Shown here one piece after another: positions 18,390 to 26,571 of a stretch of 64,000 bases of DNA. The stretch is from Pseudomonadota bacterium (GTDB lineage: Bacteria; Pseudomonadota; Alphaproteobacteria; SP197). A program made the position numbers and the translations under genes. The stretch is from the NCBI GenBank assembly GCA_039028155.1, contig JBCCIS010000023.1:1-64000 (forward strand). Direction: 5' to 3'. Under the pieces are notes generated by a model. The model had not been told where the DNA came from. It saw only the letters and a program-made list of their open reading frames with translations, and did no database searches. Positions within the stretch are counted from its first letter, which is position 1; each line of letters begins with the position of its first letter.

Positions 18390-19521
18390 ACCCAATGTCG
18401 ACCTGCCCCTGATCGACCACCACTGCCACGGCGTCGTTCCCAGCGACCTGGATCTCACCACGTTTGAGGCGTTGATGAGCGAGAGCTACAAGCCGCCGCC
18501 GCCGGGTACGTCCCAGTTCGACAAACCGCTCGGCCTGGTGGTGCGGCGCTGGTGCGCGCCATTGCTCGACCTCGAACCCTTCTGCAGCGGCGAAGCCTAT
18601 GTCGAGCGCCGCCGTGCGCTGGGCGCCGAAGAGGTGAACAAGCGCCTCTTGCGGGCCTGTGGCATGGAGAGCCTGCTGGTCGACACCGGCCATCGCAGCG
18701 ACGACATCGCCGACCCGCCGATGATGGCGGAGCTCTCCGACAGGCCGGCGCACGAGGTCGTGCGTATCGAAGCCGTCGCCGAAGAGGTGGCGCGAAGCGG
18801 TGTTTCCGCCGGCGATTTCCCGAACGCGTTCACGGAAGAACTGGCGGCACGCGCGCGGACCGCGGTCGGCCTGAAGACCATCGTCGCCTACCGCGTGACC
18901 TTCGCCATCGATCAAACACCGCCGTCGTCAAGCGACGTCCAAACCGGTGTCGACCGCTGGTACAAGGCCTCGGAAGAAGCCGGCAAGTTCCGCCTGAACG
19001 AGGTTGAGATTGTCCGCCATGGCCTGTGGGCCGGCGGCGAATTGTGCCGGGACCACAAGTTGCCGCTGCAGATCCATGTCGGCTTCGGCGACCCCGACAT
19101 CTACATGCACGCCTGCGATCCCAGTCACTTCACCGATTACCTGCGCGCGATGGAAGGCTGGGAGGTGCCATGCACGCTGCTGCACAACTATCCCTTCCAG
19201 CGCGAGGCGGCCTGGCTCGCCGAGATCTTTCAGAACGTCTATTACGACGTCGGCGTCATCCTGAACTTCGCCGGTCCGCAGGCCGCGGACATCCTGGGCG
19301 AAGCGCTTGAAATGGGTCCGTTCTACAAACAGCTTTATAGCTCCGACGCGTTCGGCCTGGCCGAACTCTACTATCTCGGTCAGCTTCAGTTCCGGCGCGC
19401 CCTTAAGCAGCATCTCGACCGCTGGATTGCCGAGGACTCCTGCAACGTGAAGGAGGCTGACCGCATCGTCGCGATGATCGCGACCGAGAACGCCGAACGG
19501 ATCTATCCGCGCGCCAACTAG
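18379..19521 (+). CDS. Amidohydrolase family protein (TIM-barrel metal hydrolase)
   Basis: A 380-residue amidohydrolase-2-type protein. The N-terminal IDHHCHGVV gives the metal-binding His-x-His, PLQIHVGFGD supplies a barrel histidine, and YSSDAFGLAELY the terminal aspartate. The ATG at 18379 overlaps the GS-like gene by 11 bases and has an AGAGG site. Frequent neighbours of this subfamily are GlnA-like ligases (fluG-like pairs, where an amidohydrolase and a GS-like domain work together), so it may process the amide or gamma-glutamyl product. Substrate unknown. Confidence 0.85.
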   Translation: MPTEPNVDLPLIDHHCHGVVPSDLDLTTFEALMSESYKPPPPGTSQFDKPLGLVVRRWCAPLLDLEPFCSGEAYVERRRALGAEEVNKRLLRACGMESLLVDTGHRSDDIADPPMMAELSDRPAHEVVRIEAVAEEVARSGVSAGDFPNAFTEELAARARTAVGLKTIVAYRVTFAIDQTPPSSSDVQTGVDRWYKASEEAGKFRLNEVEIVRHGLWAGGELCRDHKLPLQIHVGFGDPDIYMHACDPSHFTDYLRAMEGWEVPCTLLHNYPFQREAAWLAEIFQNVYYDVGVILNFAGPQAADILGEALEMGPFYKQLYSSDAFGLAELYYLGQLQFRRALKQHLDRWIAEDSCNVKEADRIVAMIATENAERIYPRAN

Positions 19522-19554
19522 ATCGACCGCCCATCACCTTGTCGGAACACAGCC

Positions 19555-20202
19555 ATGCCAGACACCGCCAAACCAAGCCGCGAAATCCCTCTTGAACCCA
19601 ATCAATCGGCCCTTCTCTTCATCGATGTGCAGAACTTCTGCGCGCACCCGGAAGGCAGCGAGTTCAACGGGCTTTCCGCGGCCGACATCGACGCGCGCTA
19701 CGGCTACTACTTCGACAGGCTCGACCAAACAGCCAAGCCCAATATGCGGCGTCTGCAGGCGGCCTGCCGCAAGGCTGGTGTCGAGGTTTTGTACACAACC
19801 ATCGAAAGCCTGACCAAGGACGGACGCGACCGCAGCCTGGATTACAAAATCACTGGGTTCCACGTGCCCAAGGGGTCGTGGGACGGCAAGGTGATCGACG
19901 AGATCGCGCCCAGCGACGACGAGATATGGCTGCCCAAGACGTCGTCCAGCGTCTTCGTGTCGACCCATATCGACTACATCCTGCGCAATCTCGGTGTCCG
20001 TCAGTTGGTGATCAGCGGGCTCATCACCGATCAGTGCGTGGAGTCCGCGGTGCGCGATGCCTGTGACCTCGGTTATCTCGTCACCCTGGTCGGCGATGCT
20101 TGCGCGACCTATTCCCAGGAGCGTCACGACAATTCTCTGAACGTCATCAAAGGCTACTGCCGTCAGCGCACGACCGATCAGGTGATCGCCGAACTGGAGT
20201 AA
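19555..20202 (+). CDS. Isochorismatase-family cysteine hydrolase
   Basis: A 215-residue isochorismatase-fold hydrolase. The catalytic triad is visible as Asp in LLFIDVQNF, Lys in WLPKTSSSVF and Cys in SGLITDQCVESAVRDA, preceded by a cis-peptide region. Such enzymes (nicotinamidase, N-carbamoylsarcosine amidase, ureidoacrylate or biuret amidohydrolases) hydrolyse amide or carbamoyl bonds. Its place at the end of the GS/amidohydrolase operon fits a final amide-cleavage step. The substrate cannot be read from the sequence. Confidence 0.88.
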   Translation: MPDTAKPSREIPLEPNQSALLFIDVQNFCAHPEGSEFNGLSAADIDARYGYYFDRLDQTAKPNMRRLQAACRKAGVEVLYTTIESLTKDGRDRSLDYKITGFHVPKGSWDGKVIDEIAPSDDEIWLPKTSSSVFVSTHIDYILRNLGVRQLVISGLITDQCVESAVRDACDLGYLVTLVGDACATYSQERHDNSLNVIKGYCRQRTTDQVIAELE

Positions 20203-20392
20203 GCCAGCACAGCGTCATGACTGAACACCGTCTTTGCAGCATGTGCCTAGCAGCTCAAGTAATCAGTTAAACGCCGACCAAACCTCTGTGCATCTAGACA
20301 CAAAATGGCCATGAACTGACAAGTCGATTTCGTCTTGCCGTAAAGCGCAATGCTCCCCACATTTCAGAAAAATAAGAAACGGGAGCAAGACG

Positions 20393-21295
20393 ATGTTGAA
20401 AAGCTACGAAAGAGAGCTGATCGATCGGGGCATAGCCGCCGCAGATTCAACCACATACCAGCAGAACAAGATCTGGTCGCGCCATACCAACGAAAAGGCT
20501 GATGTCGCGGACTCGCTGAGCAAGGTTATCCGCAGCATCAACAAGACGGTGCCGCTCTCGCTGCCGCTGCGCGCGCTGGCCCTTGGCTGCAGCGACGAAC
20601 CACAGTTCCGCATCCTCGAAGCCGCGTTCAAGGGCGGCCTCTACTTGTTTGATATCGACGAGACCGCTCTTGCGGTGGTCGATCGGCGCATCAAACGCCA
20701 GTTGATCGAGGGCGTAACGACGGTTGTCGGGGACTACGCGACGTCGTTTGCAACGCCGCGGGATGCCAAGCGTACCTTGGACAAGCGCCTGGGTGGCGAG
20801 CGCTTTGATCTGATCACGCTCCACCACTCGCTCTACTACAGTGACAAGTCGACCTGGGCGCCGCTGATGGAGAACCTCTACAAGGGCCTCTTGGCACCCA
20901 AGGGCGCGCTTCACCTGGCGCTGATGTCATCGACGCCGCGTCCGGGCACCACCACCTGGCTCTACAATCACTTCGCGGACAGATTCTTCGGTCACCGCAA
21001 CGACCAGGACCTGCTGGCGTTTCGTGATGTGTTGGCCGAGAGCCCTGCTCTTTCAGACGCCCAGCTCGCGTCCAGAACCAGCGAGGTCCAGTTCTTCGTC
21101 GATGATTTCGAGCAGTACATGGCCGTCGTCTGGATGATCATGCTCTATCCACACGTCCACAACTACAGCCTGGACCAGCGGCGCGAAATCACGACGTTCG
21201 TCTTGGAGAACTTCTGGTGGTCGAAACGGCCCCTGGTGCAGGTTCAGGACTATCTGGCCGTCTACAAGGATGTGCGGGGCGGCGTTTTGGTCTGA
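20393..21295 (+). CDS. SAM-dependent methyltransferase-like protein, orphan
   Basis: A 300-residue protein with a class I methyltransferase-like fold. ALALGCSDEPQF resembles the SAM-binding glycine loop, followed by an acidic strand end (LYLFDIDETAL) and FDLITLHHSLYY in the motif IV position. The glycine loop is weak (only one glycine), so activity is not certain. The C-terminal third is rich in aromatic residues and resembles no family I know. A GGGAGC site precedes the ATG. It stands alone between the catabolic cluster and a convergent FixJ-like regulator. A C-terminal membrane-like segment (VVWMIMLYPHVH) is too short to call. Confidence 0.7.
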   Translation: MLKSYERELIDRGIAAADSTTYQQNKIWSRHTNEKADVADSLSKVIRSINKTVPLSLPLRALALGCSDEPQFRILEAAFKGGLYLFDIDETALAVVDRRIKRQLIEGVTTVVGDYATSFATPRDAKRTLDKRLGGERFDLITLHHSLYYSDKSTWAPLMENLYKGLLAPKGALHLALMSSTPRPGTTTWLYNHFADRFFGHRNDQDLLAFRDVLAESPALSDAQLASRTSEVQFFVDDFEQYMAVVWMIMLYPHVHNYSLDQRREITTFVLENFWWSKRPLVQVQDYLAVYKDVRGGVLV

Positions 21296-21316
21296 TTCCT
21301 AGACGCCCGTCGAACT

Positions 21317-21904
21317 CTAGCCCTGGAGAGCAATTCGAACGAGGTCGGCAACCGAGTCCGCGCCGGACTTCATCATCAGGCGCGCTCGGTGGGCCTCGAC
21401 CGTGCGATGGCTGATGCCCAGATCCCGGGCGATCAGCTTGTTGGTCTTGCCCGCGACGATGCCCTGCAGGACCTGCCGCTCTCGCGGCGAGAGCCGATCC
21501 ATCGTCGAGGTGTTCTTGGCGGTACCGGCAGCCTTTTGCCGTGCGCTGGAAGCACGCTCGAGGCTCGATAGAAGGGCATCCTGGGAGAACGGCTTTTCGA
21601 TGAAATCGACGGCGCCCTCCTGCATGGCCCGCACGGCCGCCGGCACGTCGGCATGGCCGGTCATCATGATCACCTTGAGGCTGGTGTTCTCCTCGCGGAT
21701 CCGCGCGAGCACTTCCAGGCCGTCAATGTCGGGCAGACGGACATCCAGCAACACCATGCCTCGTTTCAGGCGCGGCAAGTCGTGCAGGAACGCCCGGCCA
21801 GCGTCATAGCAGACCGGTGAGTAACCCGACGATGTCAGGAGTGTCTCGAGCAGAACCCGGACATTCCTTTGATCGTTGACAATGAAAACGCGACGATCCG
21901 GCAT
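21317..21904 (-). CDS. FixJ-like two-component response regulator
   Basis: A 195-residue regulator. The receiver domain (1-120) has the phosphoacceptor D54 in VLLDVRLPD, T82 and K104 (IEKPF). The first acidic-pocket residue, usually Asp, is Asn10 (VNDQ), leaving D11. The C-terminal LuxR/FixJ helix-turn-helix (about 137-192) begins LSPRERQVLQGIVAGKTNKLIARDLG. No sensor kinase is in the window. The N10 change may affect metal binding and phosphorylation. Target genes are unknown; the IalB-like gene lies immediately upstream on the same strand. Confidence 0.88.
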   Translation of the reverse strand: MPDRRVFIVNDQRNVRVLLETLLTSSGYSPVCYDAGRAFLHDLPRLKRGMVLLDVRLPDIDGLEVLARIREENTSLKVIMMTGHADVPAAVRAMQEGAVDFIEKPFSQDALLSSLERASSARQKAAGTAKNTSTMDRLSPRERQVLQGIVAGKTNKLIARDLGISHRTVEAHRARLMMKSGADSVADLVRIALQG

Positions 21905-21962
21905 GATGAACGTAGAAGGAGTCGATCAGGCGGCACGCTGGTGCGTACCGCCGACGACTTTC

Positions 21963-22484
21963 TTAGCCACCAGACATCAGTTCGTTATAGGCGGCGGTGA
22001 AGCCACTTAGCGTGAACGGCACCAAGATGATCGTCTGACCTTCGTCGATGACATAGGCGGTCATGCCATCACCGCCTTGCTTGAGCTGTTCGATCAGCTG
22101 CTCGTTCTCGCTGATGTCAAGAATCAAACGGCAATTAGTTTCGTCGGCGCACTCGGTCACAATCAAGCCGGCGCTATAACCGGTATCGATACGCATGGTG
22201 ACGGGCGTCCCTGGCAGCGACGGGCCCAAGCGGATCTCCATCAGGAGGCGGTCGCCTTCCAACTCTTCGCCGATATAGAGCCGCATGCCGGCGGTCACGT
22301 AGTAAAGGACACACTTAGGCGCCTGACAGTCCACGGTCCACGTGTCCGGCACGATATCCTGCGCCTGGGCGGAGTCGGTGTCCGCCGCCATCGAGATGCC
22401 CGCGGCCAGCAGCGCCGTCGCAGCGATCGACTGAATTCGTCTATTCACGATCGAGAAAGCCCCGATCGAGCCAAACAGCTTCAT
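21963..22484 (-). CDS. Invasion-associated locus B (IalB)-like exported protein
   Basis: A 173-residue secreted protein. A signal peptide (about residues 1-40, ending in DSAQAQ) precedes a domain beginning DTWTVDCQAPKCVLYYV, the W-x-V-x-C pattern of the IalB family widespread in alphaproteobacteria. Two more cysteines (TECADETNCRL) could form disulfides. The start at 22484 has a strong GGAGGAGA ribosome site; the frame is open upstream without support. IalB proteins are periplasmic or outer-membrane proteins of poorly known function, linked with host-cell invasion in Bartonella. Confidence 0.75.
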   Translation of the reverse strand: MKLFGSIGAFSIVNRRIQSIAATALLAAGISMAADTDSAQAQDIVPDTWTVDCQAPKCVLYYVTAGMRLYIGEELEGDRLLMEIRLGPSLPGTPVTMRIDTGYSAGLIVTECADETNCRLILDISENEQLIEQLKQGGDGMTAYVIDEGQTIILVPFTLSGFTAAYNELMSGG

Positions 22485-22825
22485 AGTGTCTCCTCCGTCA
22501 TCATTTACACCGGATTGCGCCGAGTGTGTTGGTTCGCGCCGTGTTGATCGAGAAAGCAAACGGCTTCATGTCGATTATTCGCGGGTAATACTTCTGACCA
22601 GCCGATGTCACATTGATACTTACGAACAAATCCTTACGTACCACAAGTCCAAGGTAGTGAAACGCAACAAGACTGAAGGGTTAGTGCCCGGCGCCGAACT
22701 CTGCCGTAAACTGCCAGCCGGGCGAGGTTCAATCATCCCGTCACAACGGATAACCGTATCTTTCACCAGGGTCCATGTCGGCGATCACACGAAAAGCAAT
22801 CTTTATGGATCGAAGGTAGAACTCC
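22485..22825. other. Intergenic region, no gene recognised
   Basis: This is the divergent promoter region between the IalB-like gene and the cytochrome c gene. Apart from the IalB ribosome site at its left end I see no gene, repeat or clear operator. Base composition is less GC-rich than the flanks around 22590-22680. Confidence 0.5.
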
Positions 22826-23176
22826 ATGCCCGGTTTGCGCGCTTTCCTGTTGATTCTTGCGGGCTTGACCACGACGGCCCTCCATTCCCCAACCCTCATG
22901 GCCGCCGATCTCAACTTCGGCAGGTCCCTGGCGGATGAGCAGTGCAACACGTGCCATGTCATGCCGGGCGAAACCGTTGGTTTAGGTCAAGCGCGTGATC
23001 TCGGCAAGGTCGTGCAGGTGGTCGACTGGTCGCACCTTCGCCTGCGCGAGTGGTTTGCCACCGCCCACCCGGTGAGGCTGTCTTTTCAGAAGACCGACCG
23101 CGATCTTCACGAACTGCGTCTTTACCTGATGGATTTACAATCGCAATCCATGTTGGGCGGTTTGAGCACCCAATGA
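22826..23176 (+). CDS. Small mono-heme cytochrome c-like protein
   Basis: A 116-residue exported protein. A signal peptide (about residues 1-27, ending MAA) is followed by the heme-attachment site C40-N-T-C43-H44. The chain is short and lacks the usual G-P-x-L segment; the distal ligand may be a methionine near the C-terminus (LYLMDL or QSML). A periplasmic electron-transfer role is likely. Neighbours do not indicate a partner. A terminator-like hairpin lies about 80 bases downstream. Confidence 0.78.
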   Translation: MPGLRAFLLILAGLTTTALHSPTLMAADLNFGRSLADEQCNTCHVMPGETVGLGQARDLGKVVQVVDWSHLRLREWFATAHPVRLSFQKTDRDLHELRLYLMDLQSQSMLGGLSTQ

Positions 23177-23552
23177 CGGTCTTGCGTGCGGCCAGAGGTG
23201 GCCGAGTCGGGCAGACGGTCCTGAGCGCGACAGATGGGAGCTGAGGAGAGAGCGGCCCCCGCCGCGGGTGCAGGTCGGGGTCGGGGAAGCGGCGAGGGCC
23301 TTTTCTCAGATGCTAGAAGCATCGTCTTCGAAGCGCTCGTGGGGACGTAAGACGCTTACGAAGTGGCCTGATTAGACGCCATCACCCCGCGTTGGCGAAG
23401 CATGATTCAGGATTACGCTTCCGAGCATTGAAGGTATGCCTCACCATAATCTCCAACCCGGAGAATTGGTATAGCCCCTCCCTAGACGAAAGGGTTAGTC
23501 GAACGGTGTGGCTCCGCAAACCGTGTCCAGTCCGGCACGGACAGCGCTGCGG
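23177..23552. other. Intergenic region with structured segment, no protein gene recognised
   Basis: The 376 bases between the cytochrome gene and the convergent OGT-like gene hold a small hairpin CGGCC-N6-GGCCG near 23193 and a strong terminator-like hairpin at 23254-23304. Open frames present are short and lack homology or ribosome sites. A small RNA is possible. Confidence 0.45.
23254..23304 (+). terminator. Rho-independent terminator candidate
   Basis: GGCCCCCGCCGC (23254-23265) pairs with GCGGCGAGGGCC (23289-23300), 11 of 12 pairs, around a 23-base G-rich loop, and is followed by TTTT. It would end the cytochrome c transcript or a small RNA encoded just upstream. Confidence 0.6.
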
Positions 23553-25607
23553 TCAGATAGCCGAGCCGGCAACGCCCGCATGGCTCGGCAGCTTCGTCTC
23601 AAGCATCGCGAGTTCGGGTTCACGCCCGGCAACACGCTCCAGCATCTGCTCGAACCGGCTGATCACGACTGCTTTGTCGAACAGAGCACCGGCATCGCGT
23701 CCGGCAACCAGGTTCGCAGTGATCTGAGCGCGCCGCTCCGGCTGGCGCGCCAGGTCGATCGCAAGGGCGACATAGTCGCGCGGCCCATTGACGACCAAAC
23801 CATCCTGACCGGCCGCCTTCATGAGGCTGGCGCCGGCGCGCGACGGCGCCGTATTGCCCGCGAACGTAATGGCGGGAACACCGGCCCACAGGGCATCCAT
23901 CAACGCCATGTCGCTGCTTTGCTTGTGGGTATCCAACCAGACGTCGACGCAGGCCAGACGGCTGAGATGGGATGTTTTGGCGCGCGAGCGTCCAGCGATA
24001 ATCAGCCGGTCGGGATCGATGCCGGATGCTGCCGCGGCTGCTCGCAGATTTGTCACCGTCAATCGATTCATGCGACCCAACCACAGGACGCTGTCAGGCA
24101 GGGCGGCCAGGATCTTCATCCAACAGTCAAAAGCCTCGGGGTCGAAACGCAACGCCCGGCCGAAACAGGCAAAGACGGTTCCTTCGCTCGGCAAGCCAAG
24201 TGACTGACGATCGGGGCGCGCCGGGATCGGCAGTGATTCGTGCCCTAACACCTGGTGACCGGCCGGCAGGTAAAGCAGAGACTCGCCAAAGTGCTCCGCG
24301 TTGGCCGGCGGCACCGTCACATTGTCCGTGACCATGAAATCGGCACACGACGGTCCGGTGGTCACGACCAGATTGGGCCACGTCAGCTGGACCGGCGCCG
24401 GGCGCTGGGCAACGATACCCAGGCGGCCGCCAGGCTGGTGACCGGACAGGTCGACCAAGACGTCGAGGCCATCCGCGGCGATACGCTTGGCGGCCTCGAC
24501 ATCGTCCAACTGCCTCAGGTTCGTGTAGCCATCGCACACGCGCTCTATTTGACTTTGACGGTTCAGCTCGTTGCCGCAGCAATAAGCAAAAACGGCGAAG
24601 CGGTCGCGATCGTGGCTCTGTGCCAGCGTCTGCAGCTTTCGGCGCGCCGGCTGATTGTCCAAGCCGTCGATGAAGTAGCCGACACGCAGCCGATCCGATG
24701 CCTTCGGCGTGGGAACGGTCTTGTGCCAATCGCTACGTTGCGTCGGCGCCTTACGCGATGCCGCGACGGTCGCGGCCGATCCCATATCGTACAGTAGCGC
24801 GGGATCGTCGGTTCGAAGGGTACACAGAAACGGCGTTTCCGTAACAAGAGCGCCCCGTTGGACCTGGTCTTCGGTGACCTTGGCGAGCCGGTTGGCGACC
24901 CAAGCGCGACGCTCCCATGCGCAGGCGTAGCTCAGGACATTGAACAGGTTGACCAGAAAGACCGGATCGTCCGGGCGCATGCTCAGGGCCTGTTCGTATG
25001 ACGCGATCGCCTCTTCGAGTTCGCCCAGATTGCGCAGCTCGTTGGCAAGGTTGTTGTGCGCCTCGATCATGCGAGGGTTGATGGCGAGCGCGTGGCGATA
25101 GGACGCGATGGCCTCGGCCGAACGGCCCATCTCGCGCAGCACGTTGCCGCGGTTGTTATGAGCCACCGCCATTTCCGGCTCAAGCTTGATGACACAGTCA
25201 AGGCAAGCCAGCGCATCGTCCAAACGGCCGAGGCCGCGCAGCGCGGCACCCATGCTGATCAGCGCCGGCGTGCTATCGGGTTGCAGGCTGAGAGCCATGC
25301 GGCAGGCTTCGACGGCATCGGCGTGGCGGCCCAGCGACCGCAGCACCTCGCCGCGCATCCGGTGCGACGCCGTCAACAGTTTCAGATCATCGTCGGACAC
25401 CATGTCGAGGCAGCGCTCGAACAGCTCGAGGGCCGTGTCGAACTTGCGTCGCGCAAACTCGATTTTGCCGAGCAGATGAACTGCGTCGGCACGGTCAGGC
25501 TCAATCTTAAGGATCCGGCGGTAGGTCGCGGCGGCCTTTTCGTGATGGCCGGCCAAATAGTGCTGCGCCGCGATGGCATACATTTCCTTAAGGTTGATGT
25601 TCGCCAT
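23553..25607 (-). CDS. TPR / SPINDLY-family O-GlcNAc transferase-like protein, divergent active site
   Basis: A 684-residue protein. Residues 1 to about 225 hold about six tetratricopeptide repeats (for example AVAHNNRGNVLREMGRSAEA). Residues about 305-660 match the GT41 catalytic domain: RLRVGYFIDG, VDLSGHQ, QRPAPVQLTW, GLPSEGTVFACF, PDSVLWL, VDVWLDT and DALWAGVPAITF. Key positions differ from human OGT: the catalytic-region His of 'NHP' is Gln319, the UDP-binding Lys of 'KIDP' is Arg487, and the 'HTT' motif is DMA (566-568). The fold is firm, but donor or activity may have changed. It lies in a surface-protein region, so protein glycosylation is plausible. Confidence 0.85.
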   Translation of the reverse strand: MANINLKEMYAIAAQHYLAGHHEKAAATYRRILKIEPDRADAVHLLGKIEFARRKFDTALELFERCLDMVSDDDLKLLTASHRMRGEVLRSLGRHADAVEACRMALSLQPDSTPALISMGAALRGLGRLDDALACLDCVIKLEPEMAVAHNNRGNVLREMGRSAEAIASYRHALAINPRMIEAHNNLANELRNLGELEEAIASYEQALSMRPDDPVFLVNLFNVLSYACAWERRAWVANRLAKVTEDQVQRGALVTETPFLCTLRTDDPALLYDMGSAATVAASRKAPTQRSDWHKTVPTPKASDRLRVGYFIDGLDNQPARRKLQTLAQSHDRDRFAVFAYCCGNELNRQSQIERVCDGYTNLRQLDDVEAAKRIAADGLDVLVDLSGHQPGGRLGIVAQRPAPVQLTWPNLVVTTGPSCADFMVTDNVTVPPANAEHFGESLLYLPAGHQVLGHESLPIPARPDRQSLGLPSEGTVFACFGRALRFDPEAFDCWMKILAALPDSVLWLGRMNRLTVTNLRAAAAASGIDPDRLIIAGRSRAKTSHLSRLACVDVWLDTHKQSSDMALMDALWAGVPAITFAGNTAPSRAGASLMKAAGQDGLVVNGPRDYVALAIDLARQPERRAQITANLVAGRDAGALFDKAVVISRFEQMLERVAGREPELAMLETKLPSHAGVAGSAI

Positions 25608-25867
25608 CGCCGTCACCCACTATGTTGTCTGTCCAAATCGCCGCCGGCTCATACCTGGGGCGCGAAGTAATCTACCAAGGGCGGAGAAAAAACGATTGTG
25701 GGCATGGGTCGTAAATCAAGTATCGGGAGGCCTACTACAAACGGGACCTCTACCTCTTAAGAGCAAATTCTGCTCGAAAGATAGAACTCTTGGCTTATCA
25801 CCAAGGCAAAGGGGCTAAGACCTATACCCATCAGACTTGGTAGGGGCTCTAGCGTATAGTCCTGGCC

Positions 25868-26437
25868 ATGCGCTCCCTTATTATTCCCGCAGCAACGACC
25901 GTGTTGCTGACAACGGCGGCTTGCGACCCTGCGACGCTGGGTATGACCGCTGCCGGCATGGTTCTGGATGCCATGGTCGATCCGTCTCAAACCGCCGCCA
26001 GCCAGGCGCCCAACGTCATGGAGGCCCTGAGCGGCCTTGATGACCAGGTATCCGAAAGCTGTTTGGCGATGATCGATGGCGGGCCGCAAGGAAGCGCCTC
26101 GAAGGAGGACGTCGAGATCGAGTCCCGCGGCGGCAATGCCGGCACACCGATCGAGGTTTCCGCGGACGCCGAAACCGACAAGGTCGTGGCCGAGACCGAT
26201 GCCGACGGAGATGAGTCCGTGGTCACGGGCGTGCAGACCGGGGTTGCCATGTCATCGCAGACGGAAAAGGTCTGCAGCGTTCAGCCCGTCTGTCTGCCGG
26301 GCAATAGTTTTCCGGTCGAGATGATGATGTGCTCGGATGTCGAGGTAACAACGGCCCAAGCGGACGCGCCTCAGACGTCCATTCCCAGCAACACGACCTG
26401 GGCGTGGACCGAGGGCGACGAGACTGTCTCACCATAA
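25868..26437 (+). CDS. Putative acidic lipoprotein of unknown function
   Basis: A 189-residue exported protein. The N-terminus MRSLIIPAATTVLLTTAAC resembles a lipoprotein signal with Cys19 as the lipidated residue, although the lipobox (TAAC) is imperfect. The mature part is acidic and rich in Asp, Glu, Thr and Ala, with no family I recognise. Cysteines at SESC, KVCSVQPVC and MMMC could pair. It is divergent from the OGT-like gene and convergent with the Sel1-repeat gene. Confidence 0.6.
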   Translation: MRSLIIPAATTVLLTTAACDPATLGMTAAGMVLDAMVDPSQTAASQAPNVMEALSGLDDQVSESCLAMIDGGPQGSASKEDVEIESRGGNAGTPIEVSADAETDKVVAETDADGDESVVTGVQTGVAMSSQTEKVCSVQPVCLPGNSFPVEMMMCSDVEVTTAQADAPQTSIPSNTTWAWTEGDETVSP

Positions 26438-26571
26438 ACAGACCCCGGCCCCGCCTTGGCCGGCTCCAGTTCCCTAGAGCCACTGTTCTAACTGACGCGA
26501 ACCCGATCGCCCGTGCCGTCGTTGGGCCGATCGTTGTTGGCGACCTATCGGTCGGAACCGATCTGCTGTCC

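Noticed and set aside
23190-23225. tRNA-Ser-like 5' sequence
   Set aside because: Only a short D-arm-like similarity exists; there is no anticodon arm, T arm or closing acceptor stem.
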